From an uncultured Coriobacteriaceae bacterium (lineage in GTDB: Bacteria > Actinomycetota > Coriobacteriia > Coriobacteriales > Atopobiaceae), in contig CADBJR010000013.1 in assembly GCA_902795065.1 (NCBI GenBank), positions 1 to 63,168 on the forward strand: a stretch of DNA of 63,168 bases. Reading direction: 5' to 3'. The notes below the pieces were generated by a model, which was given only the letters and a program-made list of their open reading frames with translations, was not told the DNA's origin and did not search any database. Positions 8,543 to 17,396 of this stretch are shown piece after piece (position 1 is the stretch's first letter; every line of letters starts with the position of its first letter). The position numbers and the translations under genes are program-made.

Positions 8543-8668
8543 GCTAGCTCCTTTCAGAGGTGCCTGAAGCTCCGAATAGTTTAATCCATATTTGGAAGGT
8601 GGACTATAGTTGGTAACAGGCAGGAATCATGGATATGATGAACGACGCGCCGTGAAGAAGGAGAACCC

Positions 8669-9310
8669 ATGGAACTCAACGCCTTTATCGACCACACCAA
8701 CCTCAAGCCGAACGCCACCGCCGCCGACATCGAGAAGCTCTGCGACGAGGCGCGCGCGCACGGCTTCGCCACCGTCGCCATCAACGGCTGCTGGACCGCG
8801 CTTGCGGCCGAGCGCCTCGCAGGGTCGGGCGTGGGCGTCTCGACCTGCATCGGGTTCCCCCTCGGCGCCATGACGACCGAGGCGAAGGCCTTCGAGGCCG
8901 CCCGCGCCGTCGCGGACGGGACCACCGAGATCGATATGGTCGTGAACGTCGGCCGCCTCATCCAAGGCGACGACGACTACGTGACGCGCGACATCGCGGC
9001 CGTGGTCGAGGCAGCGCCGGGCATCCCCGTGAAGGTCATCCTCGAGTGCTGCCTGCTCGATGACGGGCAGATCGTGCGCGGCTGCAAGGACAGCGTTGCC
9101 GCCGGCGCGGCGTTCGTGAAGACGAGCACGGGCTTCTCCAAGGGAGGCGCGACGCTCCACGATGTGGCGCTCATGCGCGCCGCCGTGGGCGACGGCTGCA
9201 GGGTCAAGGCCGCGGGCGGCATCCACAACGCCGACGAGGCGCGCGCCATGATCGAGGCCGGCGCCGACCGCATCGGCACGAGCTCGGGCATCGCCATCGT
9301 CGAAGGGTAG
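8669..9310 (+). CDS. deoC: Deoxyribose-phosphate aldolase
   Basis: A 213-residue class I aldolase converting 2-deoxyribose 5-phosphate to acetaldehyde and glyceraldehyde 3-phosphate in deoxynucleoside salvage. The Schiff-base lysine is in AAFVKTSTGF, and the second conserved lysine is in RVKAAGGI. The N-terminal FIDHTNLKPNAT motif is typical. AAGGAG precedes the ATG. No other deo gene is nearby, so it appears monocistronic or co-transcribed with the ligase gene downstream. Confidence 0.93.
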   Translation: MELNAFIDHTNLKPNATAADIEKLCDEARAHGFATVAINGCWTALAAERLAGSGVGVSTCIGFPLGAMTTEAKAFEAARAVADGTTEIDMVVNVGRLIQGDDDYVTRDIAAVVEAAPGIPVKVILECCLLDDGQIVRGCKDSVAAGAAFVKTSTGFSKGGATLHDVALMRAAVGDGCRVKAAGGIHNADEARAMIEAGADRIGTSSGIAIVEG

Positions 9311-9315
9311 CCGCC

Positions 9316-9321
9316 CTATAA
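9316..9321 (+). promoter_or_regulatory. Candidate -10 element for the MurT-like gene
   Basis: A perfect TATAAT lies just after the deoC stop and covers the first base of the in-frame ATG at 9321. A -10 here would put the RNA start near 9328, which excludes the ATG at 9321 and supports the GTG at 9354, which has its own AAAGGGG ribosome site. No clear -35 is visible. Confidence 0.5.
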
Positions 9322-9353
9322 TGGTGGATGCTGGAGCCGGCGAAAGGGGTCCC

Positions 9354-11567
9354 GTGTCACAGTCCAAGAAGAGCGCGCGCTTCCGTCTGGCGATGGGAGC
9401 GGGCAAAGCGGCCAACGCCGTCCTGACCGCCCTCAAGCGCAAGGGCGGGCAGCTTCCCGGCGTCATCGCCGAGAAGATCGACCCCGACTTCCTCGCGCAC
9501 ATCGGAAAGCCCGGGCGCATCGTCTTCGTGACCGGCACCAACGGCAAGACCACCACGACCAACCTCCTCGACGACCTGCTCGCCGACAACGGCTTCGACC
9601 TGGTCACCAACCGGGCGGGCAGCAACACGATCAACGGCATCGAGAGCTCGCTCATCAAGAACGCGGATCTCTCGGGCAACCAGCGCCTGCAGGTCGCGTG
9701 CATGGAGCTCGACGAGCTCTCGAGCAGGCTCGTCCTGCCGCACGTCACGCCCGACCTGCTGCTCGTCTGCAACCTCTACCGCGACTCGTTCATGCGCAAC
9801 GCGAATCCGGACTACATCTTCAGCGTGCTCTCCTCGAGCATCTCCCCGATGACCGAGCTCGTGCTGAACGCCGACGACCTGATCTCGTGCCGTCTCGCCC
9901 CGCAGGCGGAGAAGCGCACGTACTACTCGATTGGCCGCCTCGCCGACGATACCGACGGCCCGCAGGGCATCGCGTGCGACCTGACCGCGTGCCCCGAGTG
10001 CGGATCGGCGCTCGCCTACGACTACTGCCACCTCCGCCATCTCGGCAAGGCGCGCTGCACGCACTGCGGCTTCACCAACTCGGAGCCCGACTTCGAGGTG
10101 GTGCGCGTCGACCGAGAGGCGGGCACCTTCACCGTGCGCGAGAACCGCGAGCCCGGCGCCCCCGAGCACGACTACCGCATCGCGGCCTACACGATCACCA
10201 ACCTCTACAACCTGCTTGCCGCCGTGACCGTGGCGCGTAGGATGGGCGTCTCCGCCGAGGCGATCGCCGCCTCGCTCGACCGCGGCATCAACATCACGAA
10301 GCTGCGCTACAGCGACGAGGAGATCTGCGGCGTGCGCCTGGTCAACGTCGCGGCCAAGGGCGAGAACAGCACCGCGACCTCCACGGCAATCCAGACCATC
10401 TGCCGCGAGCCGGGGCGCAAGGCCGTGGCCTTCATCATGAGCGACTACTATCTGGCCACCAACCCCTACTCGTCGGAGTACACGGGCTGGTACTACCAGA
10501 CCGACTTCGAGTACCTCGTCGACCCGCTCGTCGAGCAGATCGTGGTGGTGGGGGCGCGCGGCGAGGACCTGATGCTGCGCCTTCTGCTCGCGGGCATCGA
10601 TCCCGCGCGCATCAGGCTCGTCCCCGATGCCGAGGCCGCCGCACGCGCGATCCGCCTCGACGGCATCGACAGCGTTGTCGTCGCCTACGACATCTTCAAC
10701 GGAGCCCAGGTCGAGCGCCTGAACGCCGGGGTGCGCGAGCGCCTCGAGAAGGGCGATAGCGTATCTGCGGAGGCGCCGGCGCGCGGCATGGCGGGTGTGC
10801 CCGTTCCCGCCGACCAGGGTGCCGGCACCACCGTCGAGATCCTCTATCCCGAGTTCGGCAACCAGGCTGGTGACAACGGCAACGCCCTCTACCTGCGCGC
10901 ATGCCTTCCCGGAGCGGATTTCATCGAGACGCCGTACGGCGCGGAGCCCGCATTCGCGACCCGCGACGTCTCCGCAGTCGTCCTCGCGAGCATGACCGAG
11001 CGCCACCAGCAGCTCGCCGCCGAGGCGCTCCGGCCCTACGCGGCGCGTCTCGCCGAGCTCGCCGACGCGGGCGTCCCGATGCTGTTCACCCATAGCGCCG
11101 CCGAGCTGCTCGGCAGCTCCTTCGGCACGCCCGGCGGGGGAGAGGCGCAGGGGCTCTCGATCCTGCCCTTCTCGACGCGCACCGACATGCCCAAGCGCTA
11201 CCTCTGCTCCACCGTGGGCTCCTTCGAGCCGGGTGACGGCAGCGACGCCATCGAGCTTCTGGGCTTCAAGATCCAGTTCACCCAGACGACCGCGACGGAC
11301 GACGCCGCTCCGTTCTGCAGCCTCGAGCGCGGCTGGGGCCGCTCCGAGGGCGATACGCTCGAGGGATTCCGCCGCGGCGGCCTCATCGCGACGTGGATGC
11401 TCGGCCCGATCCTGCCGACCAACCCTTCGTTCGCACGCTGGTTCTGCGAGCGGATCGCGGGCGCTCCCGTCGTGCTCGCCTTCGAGGACGAGGCACGTGC
11501 GGCATACGACGTGCGCCGCGCCGACCTCACGCACCCGCTTCCCAAGGGCAAGTCCATCAACCCGTAA
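9354..11567 (+). CDS. MurT-like Mur ligase fused to a GatD-like amidotransferase domain lacking catalytic residues
   Basis: A 737-residue protein. Residues 1-470 resemble MurT: Mur-ligase P-loop GTNGKTT (61-67), a Cys4 zinc ribbon (C213, C216, C235, C238) inserted in the central domain, and a DUF1727-like C-terminal domain. Residues 493-720 align with GatD: the GDNGN signature (507-510), the GVPMLF strand and the GPIL motif. In GatD the nucleophile lies in AICGG and its histidine in YFHGPIL; here the equivalent stretches read LFTHSAAELLG (577-587) and TWMLGPIL (680-687), so both are absent. The MurT aspartate segment, normally ADGxDxSW, is also changed (near 369-380). MurT and GatD are normally separate and amidate lipid II D-Glu. 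This looks like a non-glutaminase paralog. The GTG start is chosen from the TATAAT at 9316. Confidence 0.82.
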   Translation: MSQSKKSARFRLAMGAGKAANAVLTALKRKGGQLPGVIAEKIDPDFLAHIGKPGRIVFVTGTNGKTTTTNLLDDLLADNGFDLVTNRAGSNTINGIESSLIKNADLSGNQRLQVACMELDELSSRLVLPHVTPDLLLVCNLYRDSFMRNANPDYIFSVLSSSISPMTELVLNADDLISCRLAPQAEKRTYYSIGRLADDTDGPQGIACDLTACPECGSALAYDYCHLRHLGKARCTHCGFTNSEPDFEVVRVDREAGTFTVRENREPGAPEHDYRIAAYTITNLYNLLAAVTVARRMGVSAEAIAASLDRGINITKLRYSDEEICGVRLVNVAAKGENSTATSTAIQTICREPGRKAVAFIMSDYYLATNPYSSEYTGWYYQTDFEYLVDPLVEQIVVVGARGEDLMLRLLLAGIDPARIRLVPDAEAAARAIRLDGIDSVVVAYDIFNGAQVERLNAGVRERLEKGDSVSAEAPARGMAGVPVPADQGAGTTVEILYPEFGNQAGDNGNALYLRACLPGADFIETPYGAEPAFATRDVSAVVLASMTERHQQLAAEALRPYAARLAELADAGVPMLFTHSAAELLGSSFGTPGGGEAQGLSILPFSTRTDMPKRYLCSTVGSFEPGDGSDAIELLGFKIQFTQTTATDDAAPFCSLERGWGRSEGDTLEGFRRGGLIATWMLGPILPTNPSFARWFCERIAGAPVVLAFEDEARAAYDVRRADLTHPLPKGKSINP

Positions 11568-11570
11568 CGG

Positions 11571-11648
11571 CTTTCTGTCGGAGGGACAGGTTGTTTGACA
11601 GGAAACGGCTTCGTTTCCTGTCAAACAACCTGTCCCTCCGACAGAAAG
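11571..11648. repeat. Perfect 37-bp inverted repeat with 4-base loop
   Basis: The left arm at 11571-11607 and the right arm at 11612-11648 are exact reverse complements over 37 bases, separated by GCTT. The structure begins three bases after the MurT-like stop codon. There is no U-run after the stem. The arm carries the words CTGTCGGAGGGACAG and TTTGACAGGAAACG. It is far longer than an ordinary terminator; RNA from it would be a long duplex. Confidence 0.95.
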
Positions 11649-11719
11649 CACGCCTGCCCCACCATCCCATCACGTTGCGCTACCATAGGGGATGTCCGAC
11701 CGCGCGAATGGAGGCCACC

Positions 11720-12493
11720 ATGAACCGCGAACCCGTCTCCTGGTGGAGCGAGCACCTGCAGAAGGATATCAACCTGATCGTCTACGGCGACTCGGGCTAC
11801 CCGATCATCGCCTTCCAGGCGCAGGGCTCCAAGTGCAACAACTTCGAGGATTTCGGCATGATCGACACCCTCTCCGACTATCTCGAGGAGGGCATCATCC
11901 AGATCTTCTCGGTGGATAACTTCGACGAGGACAGCTGGTCCGCCGTTGGAGCAGACCCCGCATGGCGCGCCGAGCGCCAGGAGGCGTACTTCTCGTTCGT
12001 CACCGAGGAGCTCGTCCCGTTCGTGCACGACTACGCCAACACCGACCTGCGCCCGCTTGCGACGGGCTGCTCGATGGGCGCCACCCACGCCGCGATCGCC
12101 GTGCTGCGCCGCCCGGACCTCTTCCAGGGATGCATCGCGCTCTCCGGCGTCTACGACGCGGCGTACTTCTTCGGCGACTACATGGACGGCACCCTCTACG
12201 AGAACTCGCCGGTCACGTTCATGCCCAACATGCCCTACGACCACCCCTATATCGAGCTCTACTGCCAGCGCCAGATCGTGCTCTGCGTGGGCCAGGGCGC
12301 CTGGGAGGACGAGGGCATCCGCACCGAGCGCATCCTCGACGAGGCGTTCCGCAAGCGCGGCATCTCGGCATGGTGCGACTACTGGGGCTTCGACGTCAAC
12401 CATGACTGGCCGTGGTGGAAGAAGCAGATCCGCTACTTCCTCCCCATCGTGCTCGACGACATCAAGGACATGCTCGTAGCCGGAACGTACTAG
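11720..12493 (+). CDS. Esterase-family alpha/beta hydrolase
   Basis: A 257-residue protein of the putative-esterase (esterase D-like) family. The nucleophile elbow is ATGCSMGATHA (G-C-S-M-G), and a candidate catalytic histidine is in VNHDWPWWKKQ near the C-terminus. There is no signal peptide, so it acts in the cytoplasm. GGAGG is positioned seven bases before the ATG at 11720. An ATP-grasp gene follows after 21 bases and the two probably form one unit. The substrate is unknown. Confidence 0.78.
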   Translation: MNREPVSWWSEHLQKDINLIVYGDSGYPIIAFQAQGSKCNNFEDFGMIDTLSDYLEEGIIQIFSVDNFDEDSWSAVGADPAWRAERQEAYFSFVTEELVPFVHDYANTDLRPLATGCSMGATHAAIAVLRRPDLFQGCIALSGVYDAAYFFGDYMDGTLYENSPVTFMPNMPYDHPYIELYCQRQIVLCVGQGAWEDEGIRTERILDEAFRKRGISAWCDYWGFDVNHDWPWWKKQIRYFLPIVLDDIKDMLVAGTY

Positions 12494-12514
12494 CCCGCTG
12501 AAGCGAGGAACGAC

Positions 12515-13714
12515 ATGAACTTCGTTTTCATCTCGCCCCAATTCCCCGAGACCTACTGGAATTGGTGCGATCGACTGCGCCGCAACGGCGTGAACGTGCT
12601 CGGCATCGGCGACACGCCCTACGACAACATCCCCTGGCAGCTCAAGAACGTGCTCACCGAGTACTACTGGCTGCCGTCGCTCGAGGACTACGACCAGGTC
12701 TACCGCGCCGTCGCGTTCTTCTCGTGGAAGTACGGCAAGATCGACTGGCTCGAGTCGAACAACGAGTACTGGCTGGGCCAGGACGCGCGCCTGCGCGACG
12801 ACTTCAACATCACCACGGGAGCCGGCGCCGAGCAGGTCGCCGTGTGGCAGAGCAAGGCCGGCATGAAGCCGCTCTACGCGGCGGGCAACGTGCCGACCGC
12901 GCGCCAGGTGCGCGTCGCGAGCGCCGATGATGCGGAAGCCGCCCGCGCGTTCGCCGTGCAGGCGGGCTACCCGCTCTTCGCGAAGCCCGAGGTAGGTGTG
13001 GGCTCCGGCGGTGCGTTCAAGATCGCCGACGAGGCGGCGCTCGAGGACTTCCTCGCAGCCGAGAAGGATGGGTCCTACGTCCTCGAGGAGTTCGTCACGG
13101 GCGACATCTGCAGCTACGACGCGATCGTCGACAGCAACGGCGACCCGCTCTTCGAGAACCAGGAGGAGTTCCCGCCGTCGATGGAGGAGGTCGTGCGCCT
13201 CCAGCTCGACGTGAGCTACTTCTCTCGTCCCGCCGTCGATCCCAAGCTCCAGGCGCTCGGCCGCGCCGCGGTCAAGTCGTTCGGCCTCAAGAGCCGCTTC
13301 GTGCACATGGAGTTCTTCCGCCTCAAGGAGGCCAAGGAGGGCCTCGGCGACGTGGGCGACTACGTCGGCCTCGAGGTCAACGTGCGCCCGCCCGGAGGCT
13401 TCACGCCCGACATCCTCAACTTCGCCCATTCGACCGACGTCTACCAGATCTGGGCGGACATGGTGTGCTTCGACGAACGCCGTCTGCCCGAGAGCGAAGA
13501 CCAGGGCTTCTGCGTGTACGCCAGCAGGCGCGACATCTACGCCTATGCGCACTCCGACGCCGAGGTGCGCGAGCGCTATGGCGGGGCGATCCGCATGAGC
13601 GGACGCATGGCCTACGCGCTCTCCGACGACCTCGGAAACTACTTCTACATGGCCCGCTTCGGCACCGAGGCAGAGCTCGAGGAGTTCGTCTCCTTCGTGC
13701 AGACCCAGGCATAG
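12515..13714 (+). CDS. ATP-grasp family ligase, substrate unknown
   Basis: A 399-residue ATP-grasp enzyme. After an N-terminal Rossmann-like pre-domain (residues 1-110) comes the ATP-binding region with YPLFAKPEVGVGSGG (glycine-rich loop and lysine), SYVLEEFVTGDICSYD, and the metal-binding GLEVNVRPPGGFTPD (E and N ligands). Such enzymes form an acyl-phosphate and join it to an amine or thiol. Close partners are an esterase-type hydrolase upstream and a membrane protein downstream. No biotin or purine-pathway hallmark is visible. The specific reaction is not deducible. Confidence 0.75.
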   Translation: MNFVFISPQFPETYWNWCDRLRRNGVNVLGIGDTPYDNIPWQLKNVLTEYYWLPSLEDYDQVYRAVAFFSWKYGKIDWLESNNEYWLGQDARLRDDFNITTGAGAEQVAVWQSKAGMKPLYAAGNVPTARQVRVASADDAEAARAFAVQAGYPLFAKPEVGVGSGGAFKIADEAALEDFLAAEKDGSYVLEEFVTGDICSYDAIVDSNGDPLFENQEEFPPSMEEVVRLQLDVSYFSRPAVDPKLQALGRAAVKSFGLKSRFVHMEFFRLKEAKEGLGDVGDYVGLEVNVRPPGGFTPDILNFAHSTDVYQIWADMVCFDERRLPESEDQGFCVYASRRDIYAYAHSDAEVRERYGGAIRMSGRMAYALSDDLGNYFYMARFGTEAELEEFVSFVQTQA

Positions 13715-13722
13715 GCGCTGCC

Positions 13723-14574
13723 ATGCAGGACGGTGCAGCCGCTGCTTGCTCCAAGTACCGCGACGTGTCCGCGCAGAAGGCCGCCGGCTCGTGGCGCGCC
13801 CGCGTCGGCATCATCGATGCGGTCGCGATCGCCCTGCTCGCCATGATCTCGCTCGGCTACCTCCTCGCGCCGGATCTGCCGCCGCACATGTTCTGGGTCC
13901 TGCTCATCGCCGACGTCTGCATCCTCTACACGCAGTGGATGCTCAAGCTGAGGAACTCGAACGAGCTCGTGAAGATCGACACGCACGACTGCGACCCCGC
14001 CAAGCTCGTGAAGGTCATCGACATGATCGAGCCCGCGCTGCACAGCAAGACCGCCCGGCAATCGTTCAACGTGGTCTACGCGGTCTGCTGCGGTCAGATG
14101 GGCTACGACGACATCGCGCTCGAATGGGCAGACCACGTCGAGTCGGGCAACCCCCGCAATCCCCGGATCAGGCTCATGCTCATCAACATCCGCACCTCGG
14201 CGGCGAAGCACCGCAACGACGCGGGCACGCTCCAGATGATGCGCTCGCACGCGGAGGCCCTCAAGGCGGGTGCAGGACGCGACGCCGACCTGCTGAGCGC
14301 CGCGGATGCCCTGATCGCCTCGATCGACCGCAAGCTCGCGCTGATGGTGGGAAACTACGCGAAGGTCCGCGAGCTGAACGACGTGATCGCGCGCCATGCG
14401 GCGATGCCGCAGGCGAGGGTGTCGAGCGAGTACGACCGTGCTGAGCTCGAGGATGCGCTCGGGAACACAGCCGCGGCGTTCCCGCACTACGCGTACGTCG
14501 CGGAGCATGGCGGAACCCTCATGATCCAGCGTCTCGCGCAGGAGTGGCTCGACGCCCACAGCCTCGGCGAATAA
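13723..14574 (+). CDS. Membrane-anchored protein of unknown function
   Basis: A 283-residue protein with two closely spaced transmembrane helices near the N-terminus (about residues 30-50 and 57-78) and a cytoplasmic helical C-terminal domain of about 200 residues whose alternating A/L/E pattern resembles TPR-like repeats. It starts eight bases after the ATP-grasp stop, so it is likely co-translated with it. I do not recognise a named family. The architecture suggests a scaffold at the membrane. Confidence 0.7.
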   Translation: MQDGAAAACSKYRDVSAQKAAGSWRARVGIIDAVAIALLAMISLGYLLAPDLPPHMFWVLLIADVCILYTQWMLKLRNSNELVKIDTHDCDPAKLVKVIDMIEPALHSKTARQSFNVVYAVCCGQMGYDDIALEWADHVESGNPRNPRIRLMLINIRTSAAKHRNDAGTLQMMRSHAEALKAGAGRDADLLSAADALIASIDRKLALMVGNYAKVRELNDVIARHAAMPQARVSSEYDRAELEDALGNTAAAFPHYAYVAEHGGTLMIQRLAQEWLDAHSLGE

Positions 14575-14652
14575 CGCCGCGAACCTCGCGATTTTCCGTA
14601 AGCTGCGTTACTATATTCCTGCACGGACCGCACCATCCGAAAGGCAATCCCC

Positions 14653-15267
14653 TTGACCAAGCTGGAGAACGAGGCCGCTGGCGACTTCAACGCGCGCGCC
14701 GCCCATTCGCGGAGCGTCGCGCGCATGGGCATCATCGCCGCCATCTATGCGGCGCTCACCCTCGCCACCATGCTCTTCCTCGGCGGCCTCGCCTGGGGTC
14801 CCGTCCAGTTCCGCATCTCCGAGGCGGTCTGCGTGCTCGCGCTCTTCACCGCCGACGCGATCCCCGGCCTCGCCCTCGGCTGCGCCATCGCCAACATCGC
14901 CAACATCGTCATCGCCGGCCTCGGCACGCTCGGCCTGCTCGACGTGGTCTTCGGCACCCTGGCGACCGTGCTCGCGGCCCTCTTCACCTGGCGTTTCCGC
15001 GAGCGCCCCACGCTCGCCATCGCGGGCCCGGTCATCGCGAACGCCCTCATCGTCCCCGCGTACCTTCCGATCCTGCTCAAGGGCATGGGGTTCTACACGA
15101 TCCCCTTCACGTCCATCTCGCTCGACGACAACTACCTGCTGATGTATCTGTTCGGCCTCATAACCACGGGCATCGGGGAGGCGGTCGTCATGTACGTGCT
15201 CGGCCTGCCGCTCGCCCGGGCCCTCTCGCAGACCACGCTCTTCAAGTCGATGGGGGAGGATCGGTAG
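14653..15267 (+). CDS. queT: QueT-type ECF transporter S component (queuosine precursor)
   Basis: A 204-residue membrane protein with about six helices matching the QueT (DUF988) family. Recognisable features are AAIYAALT in the first helix and GPVQFRISEAVCVLALF after it. The family binds queuosine precursors such as preQ1/preQ0 and uses the shared EcfAAT energising module, which is not encoded here. The start is a TTG with AAGG about nine bases upstream; no in-frame ATG gives the complete first helix with a ribosome site. A TATATT at about 14613 may be the -10. I saw no clear preQ1 riboswitch in the short leader. Confidence 0.82.
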   Translation: MTKLENEAAGDFNARAAHSRSVARMGIIAAIYAALTLATMLFLGGLAWGPVQFRISEAVCVLALFTADAIPGLALGCAIANIANIVIAGLGTLGLLDVVFGTLATVLAALFTWRFRERPTLAIAGPVIANALIVPAYLPILLKGMGFYTIPFTSISLDDNYLLMYLFGLITTGIGEAVVMYVLGLPLARALSQTTLFKSMGEDR

Positions 15268-15272
15268 GGCAG

Positions 15273-16658
15273 ATGCGCAGCTGGTTCGCACACCACCGCT
15301 CGTTCACCGTGCGCATCGCCCTCATCGTGGGCGTCGTGGTGCTGCTCCTGCTCCTCTCGCTCGGCATCGCCAACGAGGACATCATCGCCACCATGATCTC
15401 GGGCGCGGGCCTCGCGGTCGTCATCGTCATCGGCGGCACCATCCTGCTCGTGCCCGATGCCGCGCGCCTGCAGGCGACCGAGCGCACCCTCATGATGGCG
15501 TCGAACACGCTCGAGCACGTCCGCGGCGGCCTCACAGCCGAGAGCTGCAACATCATCTGCCAGCTGCTGCTCCCCGAGACGTCCGCAGCGGGCGTCGCGA
15601 TCACCGACACCGAGAAGGTCGTCGCCTACGCGGGCGAGCTGCCCGCGGACTTCCCGCCCGGCTCGAGCAACACGGCGCCCACGCGCGAGGTGCTCGGAAG
15701 CAAGCGCGTCGAGACGTTCGTCGCCATGGACTCGAGCGACCAGAACTACCGCCCCTTCATCCTCGGCGCCGAGCAGCCCGGCAGGTCGTTCGGCATCATC
15801 GTGCCCCTCTTGATCCAGGACCGCGCGGTGGGCACGATCAAGCTCTACTACCATCAGGGCGTCCAGATCGACCGCACCCAGCTCGCCATCGCGAAGGGCA
15901 TCGGCGAGCTGCTCTCCACGCAGCTCTCTGCCTACGAGCTCGACCGCCAGGCCGAGCTCACGGCGCGCGCCGAGGTCAAGGCGCTGCAGGCGCAGATCAA
16001 CCCCCACTTCCTCTTCAACTCGCTCAACACCATCGCGTCGCTCACCCGCACCGACCCCACGAAGGCGCGCGACCTGCTGCGCGAGTTCTCGGTCTACTTC
16101 AGGCGCACGCTCGACAATCCCGAGACGAGCATCCCGCTCTCGAGCGAGCTCGAGCAGACCCTGCGCTACCTCAATATCGAGAAGGCGCGCTTCGGCGAGG
16201 ACCGCATCATCGTGAGCGAGTCCGTCCAGGACGGTTGCGGCGACGTGCTCGTCCCGGCGTTCCTCGTGCAGCCCATCGTCGAGAACGCGGTGCGCCATGC
16301 CATGCGCGACGAGGGCCCCCTGCATATCGCCATCGACGTAGCGGCCGACGCAAGCGATATACTGGTATCTGTCACGGACGACGGCATGGGCATGGACGAA
16401 GAGGTCGCCGCCAGTGTTCTCGAGGAGACGGCTCCCCCGTCCTCCACGGGCGGAGGCGGAACCGGCATCGCCCTCAAGAACGTCGCGGAGCGCGTCCAGC
16501 GCTTCTTCGGCGAAGGCTCGGGCGTCGATATCGTTTCGAAACTGGGGGAGGGGACCTGCGTCACCCTCCGCCTCGGCGGTGCCGCCAAGCTGCTCGCGGA
16601 ACGCGACGCGGGCACGGAGGCGTCGGAGACCGCGGATCTGCTCGCCACACTGGAGTAA
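15273..16658 (+). CDS. LytS/YehU-type sensor histidine kinase
   Basis: A 461-residue kinase with two N-terminal transmembrane helices (about 12-32 and 44-62), a GAF-like domain (80-225), and the His_kinase/HATPase pair of the LytS class. The phospho-accepting histidine is H245 in QINPHFLFNSLNTI. The N-box is QPIVENAVRHA, and the G-boxes are VTDDGMGM and GTGIALKN. It starts five bases after queT and is followed 12 bases later by its LytTR response regulator, so the three genes form one operon. The ligand is unknown. Confidence 0.88.
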   Translation: MRSWFAHHRSFTVRIALIVGVVVLLLLLSLGIANEDIIATMISGAGLAVVIVIGGTILLVPDAARLQATERTLMMASNTLEHVRGGLTAESCNIICQLLLPETSAAGVAITDTEKVVAYAGELPADFPPGSSNTAPTREVLGSKRVETFVAMDSSDQNYRPFILGAEQPGRSFGIIVPLLIQDRAVGTIKLYYHQGVQIDRTQLAIAKGIGELLSTQLSAYELDRQAELTARAEVKALQAQINPHFLFNSLNTIASLTRTDPTKARDLLREFSVYFRRTLDNPETSIPLSSELEQTLRYLNIEKARFGEDRIIVSESVQDGCGDVLVPAFLVQPIVENAVRHAMRDEGPLHIAIDVAADASDILVSVTDDGMGMDEEVAASVLEETAPPSSTGGGGTGIALKNVAERVQRFFGEGSGVDIVSKLGEGTCVTLRLGGAAKLLAERDAGTEASETADLLATLE

Positions 16659-16670
16659 GGTGGTTCGAAC

Positions 16671-17387
16671 ATGCGCGCAATGATCGTCGATGATGAGGCT
16701 CCCGCCCGCTCCGAGCTGAGGTTTCTCCTCGAGGAGACAGGCCGTATCGACACCATCGTCGAGGCGGCGAGCGCCCGCGAGGCCGTCGAGCGGATGATGG
16801 AGGTCCGCGCGGACGTGCTCTTCCTCGACATCCATATGCCCAAGACCTCCGGCATGCAGCTCGCCGAGGCGCTCCACAAGCTCAAGAATCCCCCCGCGGT
16901 CATCTTCGTCACGGCCTACAGCGAGTACGCGCTCGAGGCCTTCGACGTGAACGCGGTCGACTACCTCATGAAGCCCGTCGAGAGCGACCGCCTCAACCAG
17001 GCGCTCGACAAGGTGTCCGTGCGCGCCAAGCCGCAGCCCACGAGCAAGTCCACGGTCGAGCGCATCCCCGTGGTCAAGAGCGGCCGCAAGGTGCTCGTGC
17101 CGATCGACCAGATCCGCTACATCGAGGCCAAGGACGACTACTCCTGCATCTACACCGACACCGACCGCTACCTCTCCACGATCTCGCTCGCCAAGCTCGA
17201 GCAGAAGCTCGCGCCCAACGGCTTCTTCCGCGTCCATCGCGGCTACATCGTGAACCTCGAGTACGTCGAGGACGTCGAGGTCGTGTCGTCCGGCATCCTC
17301 CAGCTCGGCGTGAACGGCATCGAGGGCAAGAAGATCTCCGTCTCGCGCCGCCGCGTCGTCGCGCTCAAGCGCGCCCTCGGCCTCTAG
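16671..17387 (+). CDS. LytTR-type response regulator
   Basis: A 238-residue regulator. The receiver domain (1-118) carries the acidic pair D7/D8 and phospho-acceptor D53 in LFLDIHMPK; the conserved threonine and lysine follow in FVTAYSEYA and YLMKPV. The C-terminal LytTR DNA-binding domain (about 138-238) shows IRYIEAKDDYSCIYT and FFRVHRGYIVNL. It pairs with the preceding LytS-type kinase. Target promoters cannot be identified in this window. Confidence 0.9.
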   Translation: MRAMIVDDEAPARSELRFLLEETGRIDTIVEAASAREAVERMMEVRADVLFLDIHMPKTSGMQLAEALHKLKNPPAVIFVTAYSEYALEAFDVNAVDYLMKPVESDRLNQALDKVSVRAKPQPTSKSTVERIPVVKSGRKVLVPIDQIRYIEAKDDYSCIYTDTDRYLSTISLAKLEQKLAPNGFFRVHRGYIVNLEYVEDVEVVSSGILQLGVNGIEGKKISVSRRRVVALKRALGL

Positions 17388-17396
17388 GGTCCGCGC

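Noticed and set aside
14575-14652. preQ1 riboswitch in front of queT
   Set aside because: The leader is short and I could not place the conserved preQ1 core or its pseudoknot.
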